Source: Lineus longissimus (taxonomy: Eukaryota; Nemertea; Pilidiophora; Heteronemertea; Lineidae). Taken from it: DNA of 64,000 bases. Where the stretch lies: contig NC_088323.1 of the NCBI RefSeq assembly GCF_910592395.1, positions 1,488,001 through 1,552,000 on the forward strand, given 5' to 3'. Shown here piece after piece: positions 43,502-54,722 of the stretch (the first letter of the stretch is position 1; each line of letters opens with the position of its first letter). The notes under the pieces were generated by a model that worked only from the letters and a program-made list of their open reading frames with translations, was not told the origin of the DNA and ran no database searches. The position numbers were made by a program, and so were the translations under genes.

Positions 43502-45583
43502 TTAGTCGATCACGAATAACGGGTCGCCAAGGAATTCCATCTTCGGTTCAACCCCCAAGCCATGGGCAGTTGGTACCGAAATATACCCATTTGTTATTCT
43601 CGGACTGTTGTGGCAGACGCGGGTGTCCTTCTCCAGAGGGGCCCAGAAGTCACACGCCGCATTCACGAACTGCGGGGGCGTAGATGCCGCCAAGTGTGCT
43701 GTCATAGCACTGATGATGCAACTTCCCCCGACGTCGTCGATGTTCATCTTCATCCCTAGACTGGTGCAGAGGTTGCGCAGTTGCACAGCGCGTGTCAGTC
43801 CGCCAATTTTGGCAGGTTTGATACTGACCATGTCTGCTGCCTTATCACGTGCAACCTGCAAGATCATCTCAATGGAGTCGACGTTTTCGTCCAGTATCAT
43901 CGGGAAAGGACACCTATGCAGAAAAACGCCTTCTGTTAGTTTATATATTACGTTTGTGACGAAATCAAACAAAATGCGAGCGCCGCAATAAGTAAAAATT
44001 CTGAAAAATTTTCAAAGCCAAAATTTTTTGGGGCTGATGATGTTTCTTCATTTTGAGCCGAAAAAATATTTGGACTTGGAAATTTTTTCATCTTTCAGAG
44101 TTGGGGCGCATCTAGGTGTTGGCTTCATAAGAGTTGGCTTTTCAAAATCTCAAAGAACATTTACCTTTTTCGAACAAATAGATTATCTTCGTACGCCTTG
44201 CAAGGTTGTTCTAGGAAGAACGGAATCTTTAGATCCACGTCTCTTAGCCCGTGTATCAGTCTAAGGGCATCGTTTGTACTGTAAGCACAGTTCCCATCTG
44301 CCCACAACGTGTCCCCTGAAACGACAAACGTGTGCATGTATAGTGTATGTGAACTCGCGTGGCACTAGTTGGCCTCCCCTCAGGTTTTCGGGGTGTTCCA
44401 ACCAGCATTACAGAGCAAGGATCTGGTACTCTTGTTCTTGCCAAGGAAAAATTCTCAGACAGAATAAGTATTTTGTCTAGTAGATTTCGAATGTTGACAA
44501 ACTTTCATGATAATATTTTGGCCTTGCAAATAACCGCTATATATACTGCCAGTGTAATGTTTTTGAATGCCCCATTTACGACTGTTTCCCATCTTTGTGT
44601 AGGGAACGCTACGAAACGCTATAACATTGATGCTACCGTAATCAGCCATCCAACATTGTCCAACAATAGGACAACTAATCTTTAAGTGGGAACATTAACC
44701 CCGCCCATGACAAATACAGGGTCAAACCTTGCGTTAACTCGCTCGCCGCTAGCTTTATCATTTTAACATCTTCGTCTGGGTCCCCACCACGTTTGCATTG
44801 GAATTTTTTATAGCCCTCCGCCTTGTACCGCCTCATATCCTCCACTAATGAATGCGCATTAATCCCTGACGACGTTGAAAGATACACCGGCACATGTTCC
44901 GCAAACCTTCCGCCAAGGAGTGAGCAGAGCGGAAGTTTCGCCATCTTGCCTAGGATATCCCAGCATGCAATGTCAATGGCGGTTTTCACATACGGGTGAC
45001 CACTGAGTGATTCTTCCATGGTTTGGTCGATCTCAAGTAGATGGCTCGGGTTTTTACCTGAAATAAGAATATTATTTTACAAACAAACTTAAGATACACT
45101 GGCAAGCATTCAGTAAACATGAGATGTCATGCAGTGGTCAAATGGTTCAGTAGGATACATGTACGGAATAATGGAATTATTTGACACGAACGCCGCTCAA
45201 AGCTTGGCAAAAGACAGTCAGGTTTCGCAGAAGGGGTGTCGTATTTTTATATTGCACATTTTGTTAAAGACCTAACTTCTCCAATATAGATTGCCAGGAG
45301 ACCTGCTGTTATGATAGCACCATTTGTTTTTCAACTCACCGATCAGGGCTGGCCCGATCTCTTGAATTCCAACCCTGGTGCCCTTGGCATACGCTGGCAG
45401 ATACACCGATCCAAATGGACAGTGTTCTCCCCAGCCTTCTACGCCGATATTTGTCTTAATCTGTACGACAGTTGAGTCGAGGACTTCTAAAGTTTTTTGT
45501 CTGCCGCATTGGAACGACCGCCCGACGATTGGAATGCCAAGCTGGTAAACACGAATGCTGGTGATCCTCGGTGCATTATTTTC
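43502..45583 (-). CDS. Enolase-superfamily enzyme of the mandelate racemase/muconate lactonizing group (hydroxyproline-type), start exon unresolved
   Basis: Four exons on the minus strand join in phase: 45583-45340, 45057-44728, 44315-44165 and 43913-43502 (stop 43502-43504), giving 379 residues, near the family's usual full length. Visible signature: lid domain (VEGWGEHCPFG; YVKTAIDIACWDILGK), catalytic Lys in KFQCKRGGDPDED, metal ligands in LWADGNCAYS, FFLEQP and PMILDEN, second Lys in SIKPAKIGGL, and C-terminal MNIDDVGGS...HLAAST. The QxK spacing and GGS/HLAAST pattern resemble hydroxyproline-betaine epimerases and cis-3-hydroxyproline dehydratases, so it probably abstracts the alpha-proton of a proline-like carboxylate. 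Substrate is inference; a dipeptide epimerase or sugar-acid dehydratase is possible. The first exon shown starts in phase 0 with no in-frame ATG, so a few N-terminal residues lie upstream. It is tail-to-tail with ASB-like gene C. Confidence 0.9.
44000..44100 (+). repeat. Dispersed repeat copy inside an enolase intron
   Basis: The core GGGGCTGATGATGTTTCTTC with flanking TTTTCAAAGCCAA and AAAATATTTGGACT also occurs at 26229-26345 (+) and, reversed, at about 37310-37410. The three copies share order and about 100 bp. The family is unknown; it could be a terminal piece of a mobile element. Confidence 0.8.
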
Positions 45584-45989
45584 CTGAAGAGGAAACAAAA
45601 AACTAGCAAAAGATTCAAAATTAAAAGTATACTCTGGTCATTAAAATGTTTTCGTTTTACACTTGGAACGGTTCCATGGCACTCGACCTGGATTTGCTGA
45701 TTGGTAGTTCTAGATGATAGTTTAAGCACTTGTCAATATGTTTATATTGATGAAGCTATCCTGAATAATTAGAAAATTCATAATTTTTTTGCGTGCCAAC
45801 GTAATGGCACAATTTGCACATATTTCTAACATAATTGCCCGAGTTGTGGAGATAATTTCACGGGCTGTGCTGTGCAGCATGTACACCAGATTAGGAAGAT
45901 GTGAAAGCAAGCGCTTGGCTCAAAGTGTTCTATTAAGTGACTTGAAACGCAAAAATATACGGCTGACTGTTTTTTAAAATACGGCTGAC
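45584..45989. other. Upstream of the first resolved enolase exon
   Basis: The enolase start codon should be on the minus strand here or beyond. One option is an ATG at 45676-45678 (GCCATGGAACC) followed by CAA|GTGTAA, giving MEPFQ and an 80-nt intron, but the donor is weak. Another is a good ATG context near 47,250 with a GTAAAT donor near 47,178, but its phase does not fit without a further exon. A segment of about 38 bp at 45690-45725 (-) is also found at 46678-46716 (+). Confidence 0.3.
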
Positions 45990-45994
45990 TGACT

Positions 45995-46306
45995 TTTTTA
46001 CCAAATAATAAATAAGAAACTCGAAGTTCAACTTGACCCCAATCTGATCAACCCTGGAAGAAGGAACAGACTAATTCAAACTAGATGCAACACCGACGCG
46101 TACAGGAAATTTTTCATCATCCGTACAACTTCCGACTGGAATAGTTTAAGCGCAGACGCTCGCAGGGCTACTTCATCCGCAGCGTTCAGGGCATGCCTCC
46201 CCAAGGCATGCTACTAACAAACCTTCCTTCCCGCATGCCCACACTCCCACCTCGCTTATTATACGTCGACAGACGGCCAACCGAGTAATTGAAGAAGAAG
46301 AAGAAG
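45995..46306 (+). mobile_element. 5'-truncated non-LTR retrotransposon end (RT C-terminus plus GAA-repeat tail)
   Basis: From about 46008 to the TAA at 46215-46217 the plus strand encodes ...RRNRLIQTRCNTDAYRKFF, then IIRTTSDWNSLSADARRATS and SAAFRACLPKACY. The pattern R-F-F-x-R-T-x-x-D-W-N-x-L-x(n)-S-x-x-x-F is the usual C-terminus of LINE reverse transcriptases. About 75 bp of 3' tail follow, then (GAA)n at 46291-46306. The coding part has no stop within it, so the insertion may be fairly young, but nothing upstream of about 46,000 looks like RT. Confidence 0.75.
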
Positions 46307-46455
46307 ACTGTTCGCTATGGTTACCTCTGTACGCGTGAGACTGTCCGCTATGGTAACACCATAAACATAGCGGACAGTCATGGCAGTGTCCACATGTAAA
46401 CACAGCGGACAGTCATGGCAGTGTCCACATATAAACACAGCGGACAGTCTGACTC
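46307..46455. repeat. 14-bp-arm hairpin and 35-bp tandem repeats
   Basis: GACTGTCCGCTATG at 46339-46352 pairs perfectly with 46366-46379 across a 13-nt loop, and a variant (GACTGTTCGCTATGG) precedes it at 46307. The right arm starts a tandem array with a 35-bp period (AGCGGACAGTC at 46369, 46404 and 46439). It abuts the GAA tail of the retrotransposon remnant. Confidence 0.88.
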
Positions 46456-49400
46456 CTAGAGCTGCATCTTAAGTCACGTTATGAAACACTTTGAGCCAAG
46501 TGCTTCTTGCTACATCTTTCTATTCTGGCGTACATGCTACACAGCACGTGCAATGACCACAACTCGGGCAGACATGGTAGATATCAGCGCAATTTGTACC
46601 CTTGGGCTACAATAACACTGATTTCACTGCTTATTCAGGAGAGCTTTATCAATATAAACCTATGACAGATGTGTTTGAACTATCATCTAGAAATACCAAC
46701 CAGCAAATCCACGCCATAGATCAGGGAATATTCGCGGTTGAATCTACCAGAGCTTTCAATTTTTTTGCTGTCGTCTCCAAGCCGCTTTGGTAACCATAGT
46801 TCAGAGTGATTTGCTCACACTGTCCGAATCCCCTCACTGGTAAATGAACGCAGTAAACGTCATGCCTCGCCGGCAGTAGGAATGATTCGCAAGCCTACAA
46901 AAGACTGAGCACAAAGTGAGAAGGTCTGCAGTGTCAATTGCAAGTCCTCTGCTAGTGTTTTCAAACGAATCTGGTAAATTAAATCATTTTTGTATATTTA
47001 CAGAAGAATCGGGAAAAAACTTTTAAAAATCGCCGATAAAAAAGTAAATAAGGAATAAGCCTACATATAGCATCGTGAGATAGGCCCACGAAATAGGCCT
47101 CAAGAAAAATAACATTTGTAGGAGCGTAAGCAAAAGGAATTATCAAGATAAGAAAAATGTTCCGATATTTACCACATGAAGTGACAGCCATCGCTTCCGC
47201 GCTTCTTTCTTGGCCGCTCCTGCCCAATTTTCGCATGCACGACGACGGCCATGGCTCAACATTCTTTCTGCGAATTATGTCTTGTTGCTCCGGACGAAAT
47301 AGTCTTCGCTTAGAAAAATTCGCTTAGATATGCAGCTTGACCAAAGTGGTAATAGCATCAATAGGTTGAGTTAGATCATAGTCAGCCACTGCAGTGCGGT
47401 AGGCCTCACTGTTAGAAATATCCTCTGTATTTTTACAGAAATGGCCAGCAGTTGCTGGTGCTAGCAGCTATTGTAAATTTACACAACTAGCTATGTAAAA
47501 CTGAGACACTCCAGGACGCTCGTATTAAAAATATGGTGCAATACAAATGGCTGACTGATCATTGTCAAAACGTATGTCAGTCTCAATGACATTTATGCGA
47601 GTGTAATAGTACAATTATCATGGGCAAGTTATTACTGCCAGACACAGTATTTTCAGATGGTGTAACCACCACAACTGATAGAGTGGTGGAGGAGCGACAT
47701 CCAACGGTAGAAGAAGAAGAAGGACATTTTATATAGATTATTAATGGATAACCACACCTTTTTGGGTATGTGATCAGTGACTGTACTTTTTCCTGTTACA
47801 GTCTTCTCATTGGCTCTTTGCAAATGAGCACGCCGGGGATGTTGAATTCGGCATTTTTGACTGGACAATAATCCAGCGGAACTAACCCAAATTTTACCAT
47901 CGGGTACCAATGAATTGAGATCTACCGCACATCGCAAAATGTGTCTTTTGAATAGGCCAGAAAATAACCGCCAGAATTCTTAAAGAGGACAATAGCATAA
48001 TCTGGTATCATCAGTAGCCAGAAAGTAATTTCATAAGATGGTGCACTAAAAAGCTTTGATGATGCAGTGTCGTTGTTTCATCACTTGCATAAAACCCTAT
48101 GGCCACACGACGTAACGCCCCACGGCGCCTGCTCACGGCAGACGATAATGGTCACAATCAGAGCAATGATTCTCAGCCGCAGATACGGAAATGACACGGC
48201 GCTAGATCAGATCCACCAGCGGTCGATGCTAGATCACATCAGTCAGAAGCTCGTTTTACATTGTGCGGACGCTGCGCAAAGTCAATGCTTCTTTAGTAAA
48301 GCTTCTTTAGTCGCGTTTCTTGAGTAAAACCGATATTTTGCTTCGGAATTAGAAGTCCACAGACATTTTCTTCTTCATTGGCGGAGACATTGGATTAACG
48401 ATGCATTTCAATTGATTAAGGTAGGCATCCTTTTTAATTCCTCAGTGTTTTGAAACCGTTACAATGGAATTGGTCTTTGGCATTGTTTGTTTCCTTCGCC
48501 GGGATTGCAGTGTGCTCATCGCTAAACCTCGTATTTTCATACATACTTTGATTGAAAACAAGCTGCTCAAAATGAAAAAGATTTCAAAAAGGCTCAATCT
48601 TTCCAACATATTCGTCACGAAGGCAACCTTAGCAGCAATCTTTAGTGTCAAACATTGTGAAACGAACCAAAGCTTTAGGAACGAGACTTACCACTAACCC
48701 TACGCCGTATTTCTTTACTGTAAAATAACGTTTCTAGTAGCAGTTTCATGTGAAGTGTACGTGGAGACAAAACCGCTAGTTCAATCTTCTGCCCATAGCT
48801 CATCTTTTCGCTTCTGAAACGATTGACAACAAAGCTCTTCACTCAGACACTCTAAGATCGTTTTTTCGTTTATTTCTGCTCCTGTACTGTGCCATGTGAT
48901 AAAAGTGCGATAAAACCTTTGTTCGCAAAGCAAGCCTTACTCATCTACGTCGGTTTAAACCGAGTCAACCTGTAACGTGAAGTCGATAATCGAAGAAGGA
49001 TCTCATATCAGAGTCTCAAAAAGAGAAATCACTAAGCTTGTCAAATGCGGATTTCGCCGCAATTGGAAACCTGTTCTACTATGAAATTCAACAGAACTTA
49101 ACGATTTTCACCTTTGGCGATAAAGGAAAAACCTGTCTCATTGAGTTACAAAAACAGTCACTTTTCCGCTCCCGAGTCGATGGATGTCAAATCGTTTTAC
49201 GGCGATGGCTTTGAAGTGGGTTATCTAAAGATTATGAGAGCTTAGTGAAATTTAATTTAAATTCGAGTTTATTTATTGCTTTATTCGTTAGCACCCGACC
49301 AAGGACTTTTTCAATTATACATTGAAAGCTTTCTCAAATTCAAAATGCTGTTGCAATGTGAAATAAAACTTTGAAGCCATAGTACCATTTCCCACACAAT

Positions 49401-50170
49401 ATCCTCTGACTTGACATTGGTTTGGTATTAGATTCACAGAACATCGGGTAATGCCACGCACCGTAAAAACCAATAACCAATAAGCACACGTTAGATATTA
49501 ACAGAGGAACAAATAGACTTCTTGGAGCACAAAATGAGCATAACCAACCAATAGTTGATTCACCATCTACCATTATTGATATCTTAGATGGGGAATGTCG
49601 TCCGAATAAGAGACTGAGTGCTTAAAGTATCGCAAAACATCACTCCAGCTGCGTATGAATACGGTGTTCGATACTTGTATTGGAACAATGATATTCACAT
49701 TGGATCACCAAATTCACAATGTTGTAAACGACCAATTTTACTGAAAATTCCTGAAAAAATTCAATTTTTGGGGGGGGAAATAAAACTTCTTCGGTATATC
49801 CAATCAAAACATATTTCTTACGCTTTCTTTTTCCCTGATCATAGTTATTCACAAAATCCGCGAAAAAAAACGGCTGCAAAATTTTGCAGTTTACCTAAAT
49901 AAGCGCGCTGATAATCAATATTGCAAACGAAATGGCATCTTGACGGCTTTATATAGGAATCATTTTTCTCAGATTTCCAATACCTCGTTTTGGTTTTGGT
50001 CGGCTGTTTAATCATGCTCACCTCGTGATTCTTTCACTACGTTCACCGATTTCTGGGGTTCATAGTGTCGTGTGTAGTGTTGACATAGTGGTGAAATTCT
50101 ACAATCATCATAGCACTATTTCTACCCACTATAAATCGTATTGACTAGGTGATGAGCCTACCTTGATGAC
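46456..50170. other. No gene recognised
   Basis: Only short open frames occur. A GAAGAAGAAGAAGG run at about 47,709-47,724 follows a GTGGTGGAGGAGCGACATCC stretch and may be another retroposon 3' end. The 26-nt stretch near 48,687-48,730 with minus-strand AG/GT borders is too short to call. The rest is AT-rich and unremarkable. Confidence 0.4.
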
Positions 50171-50251
50171 CTGGTAACACACCCAGCCAGATCTAGCCGG
50201 CCTTGGCCACACGACAGTGTGGATCAGACACGCCCAGTAGGAGGCCACACC
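50171..50251 (-). CDS. Weak candidate internal exon of an unidentified gene
   Basis: On the minus strand, TTGATTGTGCAG precedes and AAG|GTAGGC follows an 81-nt stretch. In one phase it reads VASYWACLIHTVVWPRPARS followed by GWVCYQVIK. A second stretch upstream (about 51046-50951, AG from GGTTTTCAG, donor CAAG|GTAATC) joins in phase. Together they would encode a partly hydrophobic segment. No start, stop or family match was found, and the plus strand at 50.95-51.03 kb is also open with a GTAAGA donor, so this may be chance. Confidence 0.2.
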
Positions 50252-51299
50252 TGCACAATCAATACAATTGTCTTAGAAATAGATTGATATCGAGATAGAT
50301 ATCTAATTGTGAGACAACGCCTTGTCATGATAACCTTCGTCATTAGATGACTGTGCTTGTATGATAGCAATAACAATACCTTTTACTTTTCTTAATCGAT
50401 TTTTTGTACGTTCCTTTTGAAATTCATCTGTAACACATTACAATTTTCCAATCAAAGTTGACATTCCAGAGTTGATAAACTTCTTACAAAGATGTCATAA
50501 TTCCTACGTTGGCACAGAACAGGCAAACTTCAGTCGGTGCTACTACTGCTAACCTAATACAAGCATCATGCCCAGGCCAAAACTAGATGAAGTTCAGACA
50601 ATAACATTATATCGTAATAGGGGTAGAATGTTTGACAGAGACATGATTGCTTGTACGACAGGAAATTGCATCGTAATCGACATAGCAACTACTTACTCAG
50701 GCAGAAGAGTGGATACATGATAGGTATTGGTGGCTAGATAGTTAAACAGTTACTCTTAAGGTATCAACGGCATGATGGGTAACCATGCACTGTTTTGAAG
50801 CATTGAGGAAGGATGATGAATCGATTGGTCTAGAAATACTAACGACATGATGGTTAGCCGATTGGCCTCGAGATATTCATGGAAGGATACTTAACCAAAT
50901 GATCTTGAAGCCTCATTAAATATGTTTAGATGAGAAGGCATCGTGATTACCTTGTTGAACTACGGTCCTTATCCTGGTTCTGACCGTCGGATCACAGACG
51001 TGGCCTTGCACGTTTTTGTATATAGGTCGAGAGGTAAGACACAGAATTCTGAAAACCGCCAGCACCAGGTGATAAAATACCAGGATGAGCGTGTGAAACA
51101 ACCGGATTTGGGTTCCACCGAAACGCGACGCGATTGGCCGACGTCTTCAGCACTAATCAACGCCAACATCTGCTCGAAGATTGGACACGACCACAGACGA
51201 TTAGCAGAGGCCATCAACACGGTTCAGTGGTTACATTGCGGGAGATCACGGGTCATTAGAGATAGATAGACACCTCTCAGCCTCATGGGTGGTTTCGGT

Positions 51300-52785
51300 T
51301 ATTCTACAGGAAATCACTAGTCAGTACGGAGTGCCATGACTCGCAAGTTGAACTGAGGTTTGTAGTACGACAGTGACGATGACAATGATTTTTGTCAATG
51401 ACTCAAAACCAGATTAATAGTCGTTGCTGCTCATTATCAAATACAAAACCTTGGAGAACTTGGAGAACTAAAATGTAAACGCATCTGCAGCATTGTTGGC
51501 GTAGTAACCTAAACTTCTCAACCATCCATATCCCCGAGGCGTTACAGCATTTAGCATGACAAGCAAATCCGAGATTGCATTTTGGGCTAAATTAGCTGAA
51601 TCACTGCGTATGTCCTTCGCATCGATCGGAATGGGAGGTAATAATGAAGTTATGCAAAATTTGTGTTCGTGGCATGCAAGACTGGTGTCGTCTGTCTATG
51701 ATGGCGTCGTGATCGATTTGCAGTTTGGAGTCCACAAGGAGAATTAGTCGTACCTGATTTGTAATGTGAGAGTGAGGTGTACGGCTGTAAAGACCAAGGC
51801 CTCCCCTTCCAAGGATGTTCCAGCCCTTTTCACATCGGTTTCTAGTCACGGCACGCTCCATTACTTCAATTGGAACTCAATGAACAAGTTGAGTTTTCTT
51901 GTGAAACTGGCGATTCCATCGTTTTATTTCGCCTCAAGGTCACCTTTAAAGTTATTAAGACGACACCATCGTGGTACCGTTGCTTCACACAAGATCCTGC
52001 CTGAAGGTCACAATTATCCCCCAAAACGGTCACTTCTGATACCTCAACCTCTCTTTACTTGAGGTGACTAATGGAAGAGCCCTGCTCACAGAAAAAAGCC
52101 ATGTCTCAGGCTAAAAATCTAAAAACACAGCACAGTGCAATTTTCTGCTCTCAAGGTCGTCAGGTTTACATACATCTGTTGTGTCTCACGCCTTCTGAGT
52201 GTGATTGTCAGTTGTCCCTCAGATGAGGACCAAGCTGCCTGTGTGTAACAACTTCTCAGCTAGGGTCTGCTGTAAGACACCTGCTCCTTTCACAGAATAA
52301 GAGATGGAACATTTCATGATGATAGCCTTAATGGCTGTCGGGATTAGCCCGCATTCGATTTTCAGTCAAATACTCCTCAGATTAGCTTTATAACAAACAC
52401 AGATGGCATGATGTCCTGAAAAATATTCTGAAGTGTTATCTTCTCTTGAGAACACTAGGTTTTACAAACACTTGCCTTCAAGGTTCTCGGATCCGGTAAT
52501 GACCTATATCTCAAACGATCTTTTACTGTAAAGGTCAAATTTAGACTAGTTTGGCCACGATACTACTCGCAGCCAGGTTGGGATTTTGACCTGCAGCAAA
52601 GATTCTTGGGCAAGAACTTCCCCGTATCAACACCAGCACATCCAATGGCGCGGATATGGCTTTACCGCTTTGATCACAGCCTGTCAGCTTACTAACGGCT
52701 TATCCTTCTTGGCACGACCAAATGAATCATCAACAAAGATAATCCCACCTCTAAGACAGAGACTAGATCAGAAGAGATCAAAACC
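51300..52785. other. No gene recognised
   Basis: A minus-strand stretch near 51861-51755 ends in CAAATCAG|GTACGA with an ATG at its left, but no partner exon could be joined. The remainder shows no repeat or domain I can name. The plus strand from 52,586 is open into the retrotransposon remnant. Confidence 0.35.
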
Positions 52786-53060
52786 ACAAGGCCCGAGCAT
52801 CCACATTCTCAAGAACATCTGGAACTCAAGAAAGATCGCCGCGACAACAACCACGAGGTTTTTTAAATTGAATGTGGAATCCATCATGCTGTATGACTCG
52901 GAGACATGACGAACAACCAGAACGAAGAAACTCCAAGTCTTTATCCTTTGCGAGTTGATCGGTGTCGTCAACATATCCTGCACCTGCTGCACTGACAAAG
53001 CCAAGACAGGGGATAACTTGTTCCTGCAAAAAATCGTCAATGACAAGCCGACTTGTTTAG
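52786..53060 (+). mobile_element. Degenerate non-LTR retrotransposon fragment (RT C-terminal region)
   Basis: The plus strand reads ...ILKNIWNSRKIAATTTTRFF, KLNVESIMLYDSET, a stop at 52907-52909, then RTTRTKKLQVFI. This follows the common LINE segment in which a Thr/Lys-rich stretch leads into F-x-x-N-V-x-S-x-x-L-Y-x-x-E-T and then K-L-Q-x-F. Similarity fades after about 53,000. It is a decayed copy, unlike the fragment at 46 kb. Confidence 0.65.
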
Positions 53061-53849
53061 CCTTCTTCTCTTGGTAAAATATTGCCCTGGCGTGAGATAA
53101 CATGTTACCATGATAAAGAATCATTACAGCTTGCCTTTGAGGATTTATTAAAAAGATATAACACAAAAGGCTCTGTGTCAGGAGAACCTTACAAACATTC
53201 AATATTTCTGTTACTCTCTTGACCTTTGATACAGTTTTATCGCTTTATGTCATAGGCCTGGAGAAATTGAACCTCTAATTTTTTTTCAAAAGGTTTTTAA
53301 AAAATTAGACAGCACGGATGTAAAACATAAACCCTTCGTGAAAGAGAGGCATCGTGCCTCTATTTCATTAACTTTCTCATTTCCTAAAGCGCTGGAAATG
53401 CGAGACACGGCATCCTTTGGAAATGTACGACCCACTGGTTCATGTGACAGATTGGCTGTTAACTCACCAGTTGAACAAACAAGGAGAGGCGCGGATCTGC
53501 TCAGCCATCGAGGTTTGGATCACGCGAACGGGTCGTATTCTAGCTGAGAGGCAGGTGTAATAGTACGAAAGTGATGGTAACTTAATCCGAGACACGATAT
53601 TAATTATCAATTCCTTGCGCCTAGAGTGTGATATTTGTGAGACATCGCAGAAACCACGGATGTAGAGCAAATACATCCATGCAGAAACCGAATACACAAA
53701 CATTGAAATTCACGTGAAATTCACGCTTTTACGTGGACAGACCCTGCTGAATGCGCTTCGTCATATCAGACTATTCAGGGGATGTTAAGAAACAGCCAAC
53801 GAGCTCACTGAACGTGAACTTCAAGCGACCATCCACCTCTTGAGCCTCT
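53061..53849. other. No gene recognised
   Basis: Short open frames only. AT-rich sequence around 53,275-53,310 (A/T runs) separates the retrotransposon fragment from the duplicated region that follows. Confidence 0.4.
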
Positions 53850-54722
53850 CTAGGCAGCTATTTGGCAACTGACAACTGTTTTCGATTCACCCGTAAATGA
53901 TGTAACCGAAGTTCCGTTGATGTAAATGCTAAAATGAGCATATGCCCGTTTTAGTCTCCATTCAGAGTAAAACAAGACGTCAATTCTATGTCTGTATTCC
54001 TCAAGCAACTGGTTCAGATTCACCCATAACGATGTTATTGACGCTTCGTTACCAATACAGCCACCCAAAATGATATTCATACAGACAGTAAGTCAATGTG
54101 TGTACGGGGTCTTTCAGAGTACATAGTGAGTGAACACATAAACCTCGTACAAGGTAGTATTCCGGGCCACTGGCCCAGCATCGCTAGTAAAGATGTAACG
54201 CTTATGACCATCTCGTGAATATGCTTTCCTTTCACCACCAGTTCATCAAAGTTTCCGTCAGAGTTGGTGTAGCGTAAACGAATGGCCAGGGACAAATGAG
54301 GCTGATGGCAAGCTGTAGGCAGGCTTTCTTGGTGATCGTACCGCATCCAAGATCAAATCGCAGTGCTATGATTTCCTGGTTGGGTATATCAGCAAGGCCT
54401 ACCCTGGTATGAAAACCGGCACATGATAATGTGTATCTGGGTACGTACAGGTTTCTTTCAGTGGAACTTCTGGTCAGAAACTAGTGACCTTCACCTTCCG
54501 ACGCGTTTATAGATAGATGCCTGTATCGCCACGGATACTACTGGTGAGTATGTTACTGACGCTTCGTTATCTTATTACCACGCTCGTGAAGCTTTCATTA
54601 TTGCTAGCTCATTAGTGCCTCCGTCGGCGTTCGACCAGTGGACGCGAATGACCAAGGACACAATAAAAAGGAAGGTAAGCTTTGGTCAAGCTTTCTTAGT
54701 GATCGTATCAAGAAATCATGAT
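53850..54722. repeat. Diverged internal duplications
   Basis: On the minus strand, TACGATCACCAAGAAAGC (about 54,320-54,340) and the following 100 bp recur, more diverged, as TACGATCACTAAGAAAGC near 54,690-54,710. GATTCACCC(A/G)TAA recurs at about 53,884 and 54,016, and T(A/C)TGACGCTTCGTTA at about 54,035 and 54,552. A 76-codon minus-strand open frame lies over 53850-54080. The pattern suggests an old repeat or a duplicated gene remnant; no family is recognised. Confidence 0.5.

Noticed and set aside
45487-45729. Minus-strand frame overlapping the first enolase exon
   Set aside because: It reads the exon in the wrong phase and ends inside it. The enolase frame matches conserved family residues.
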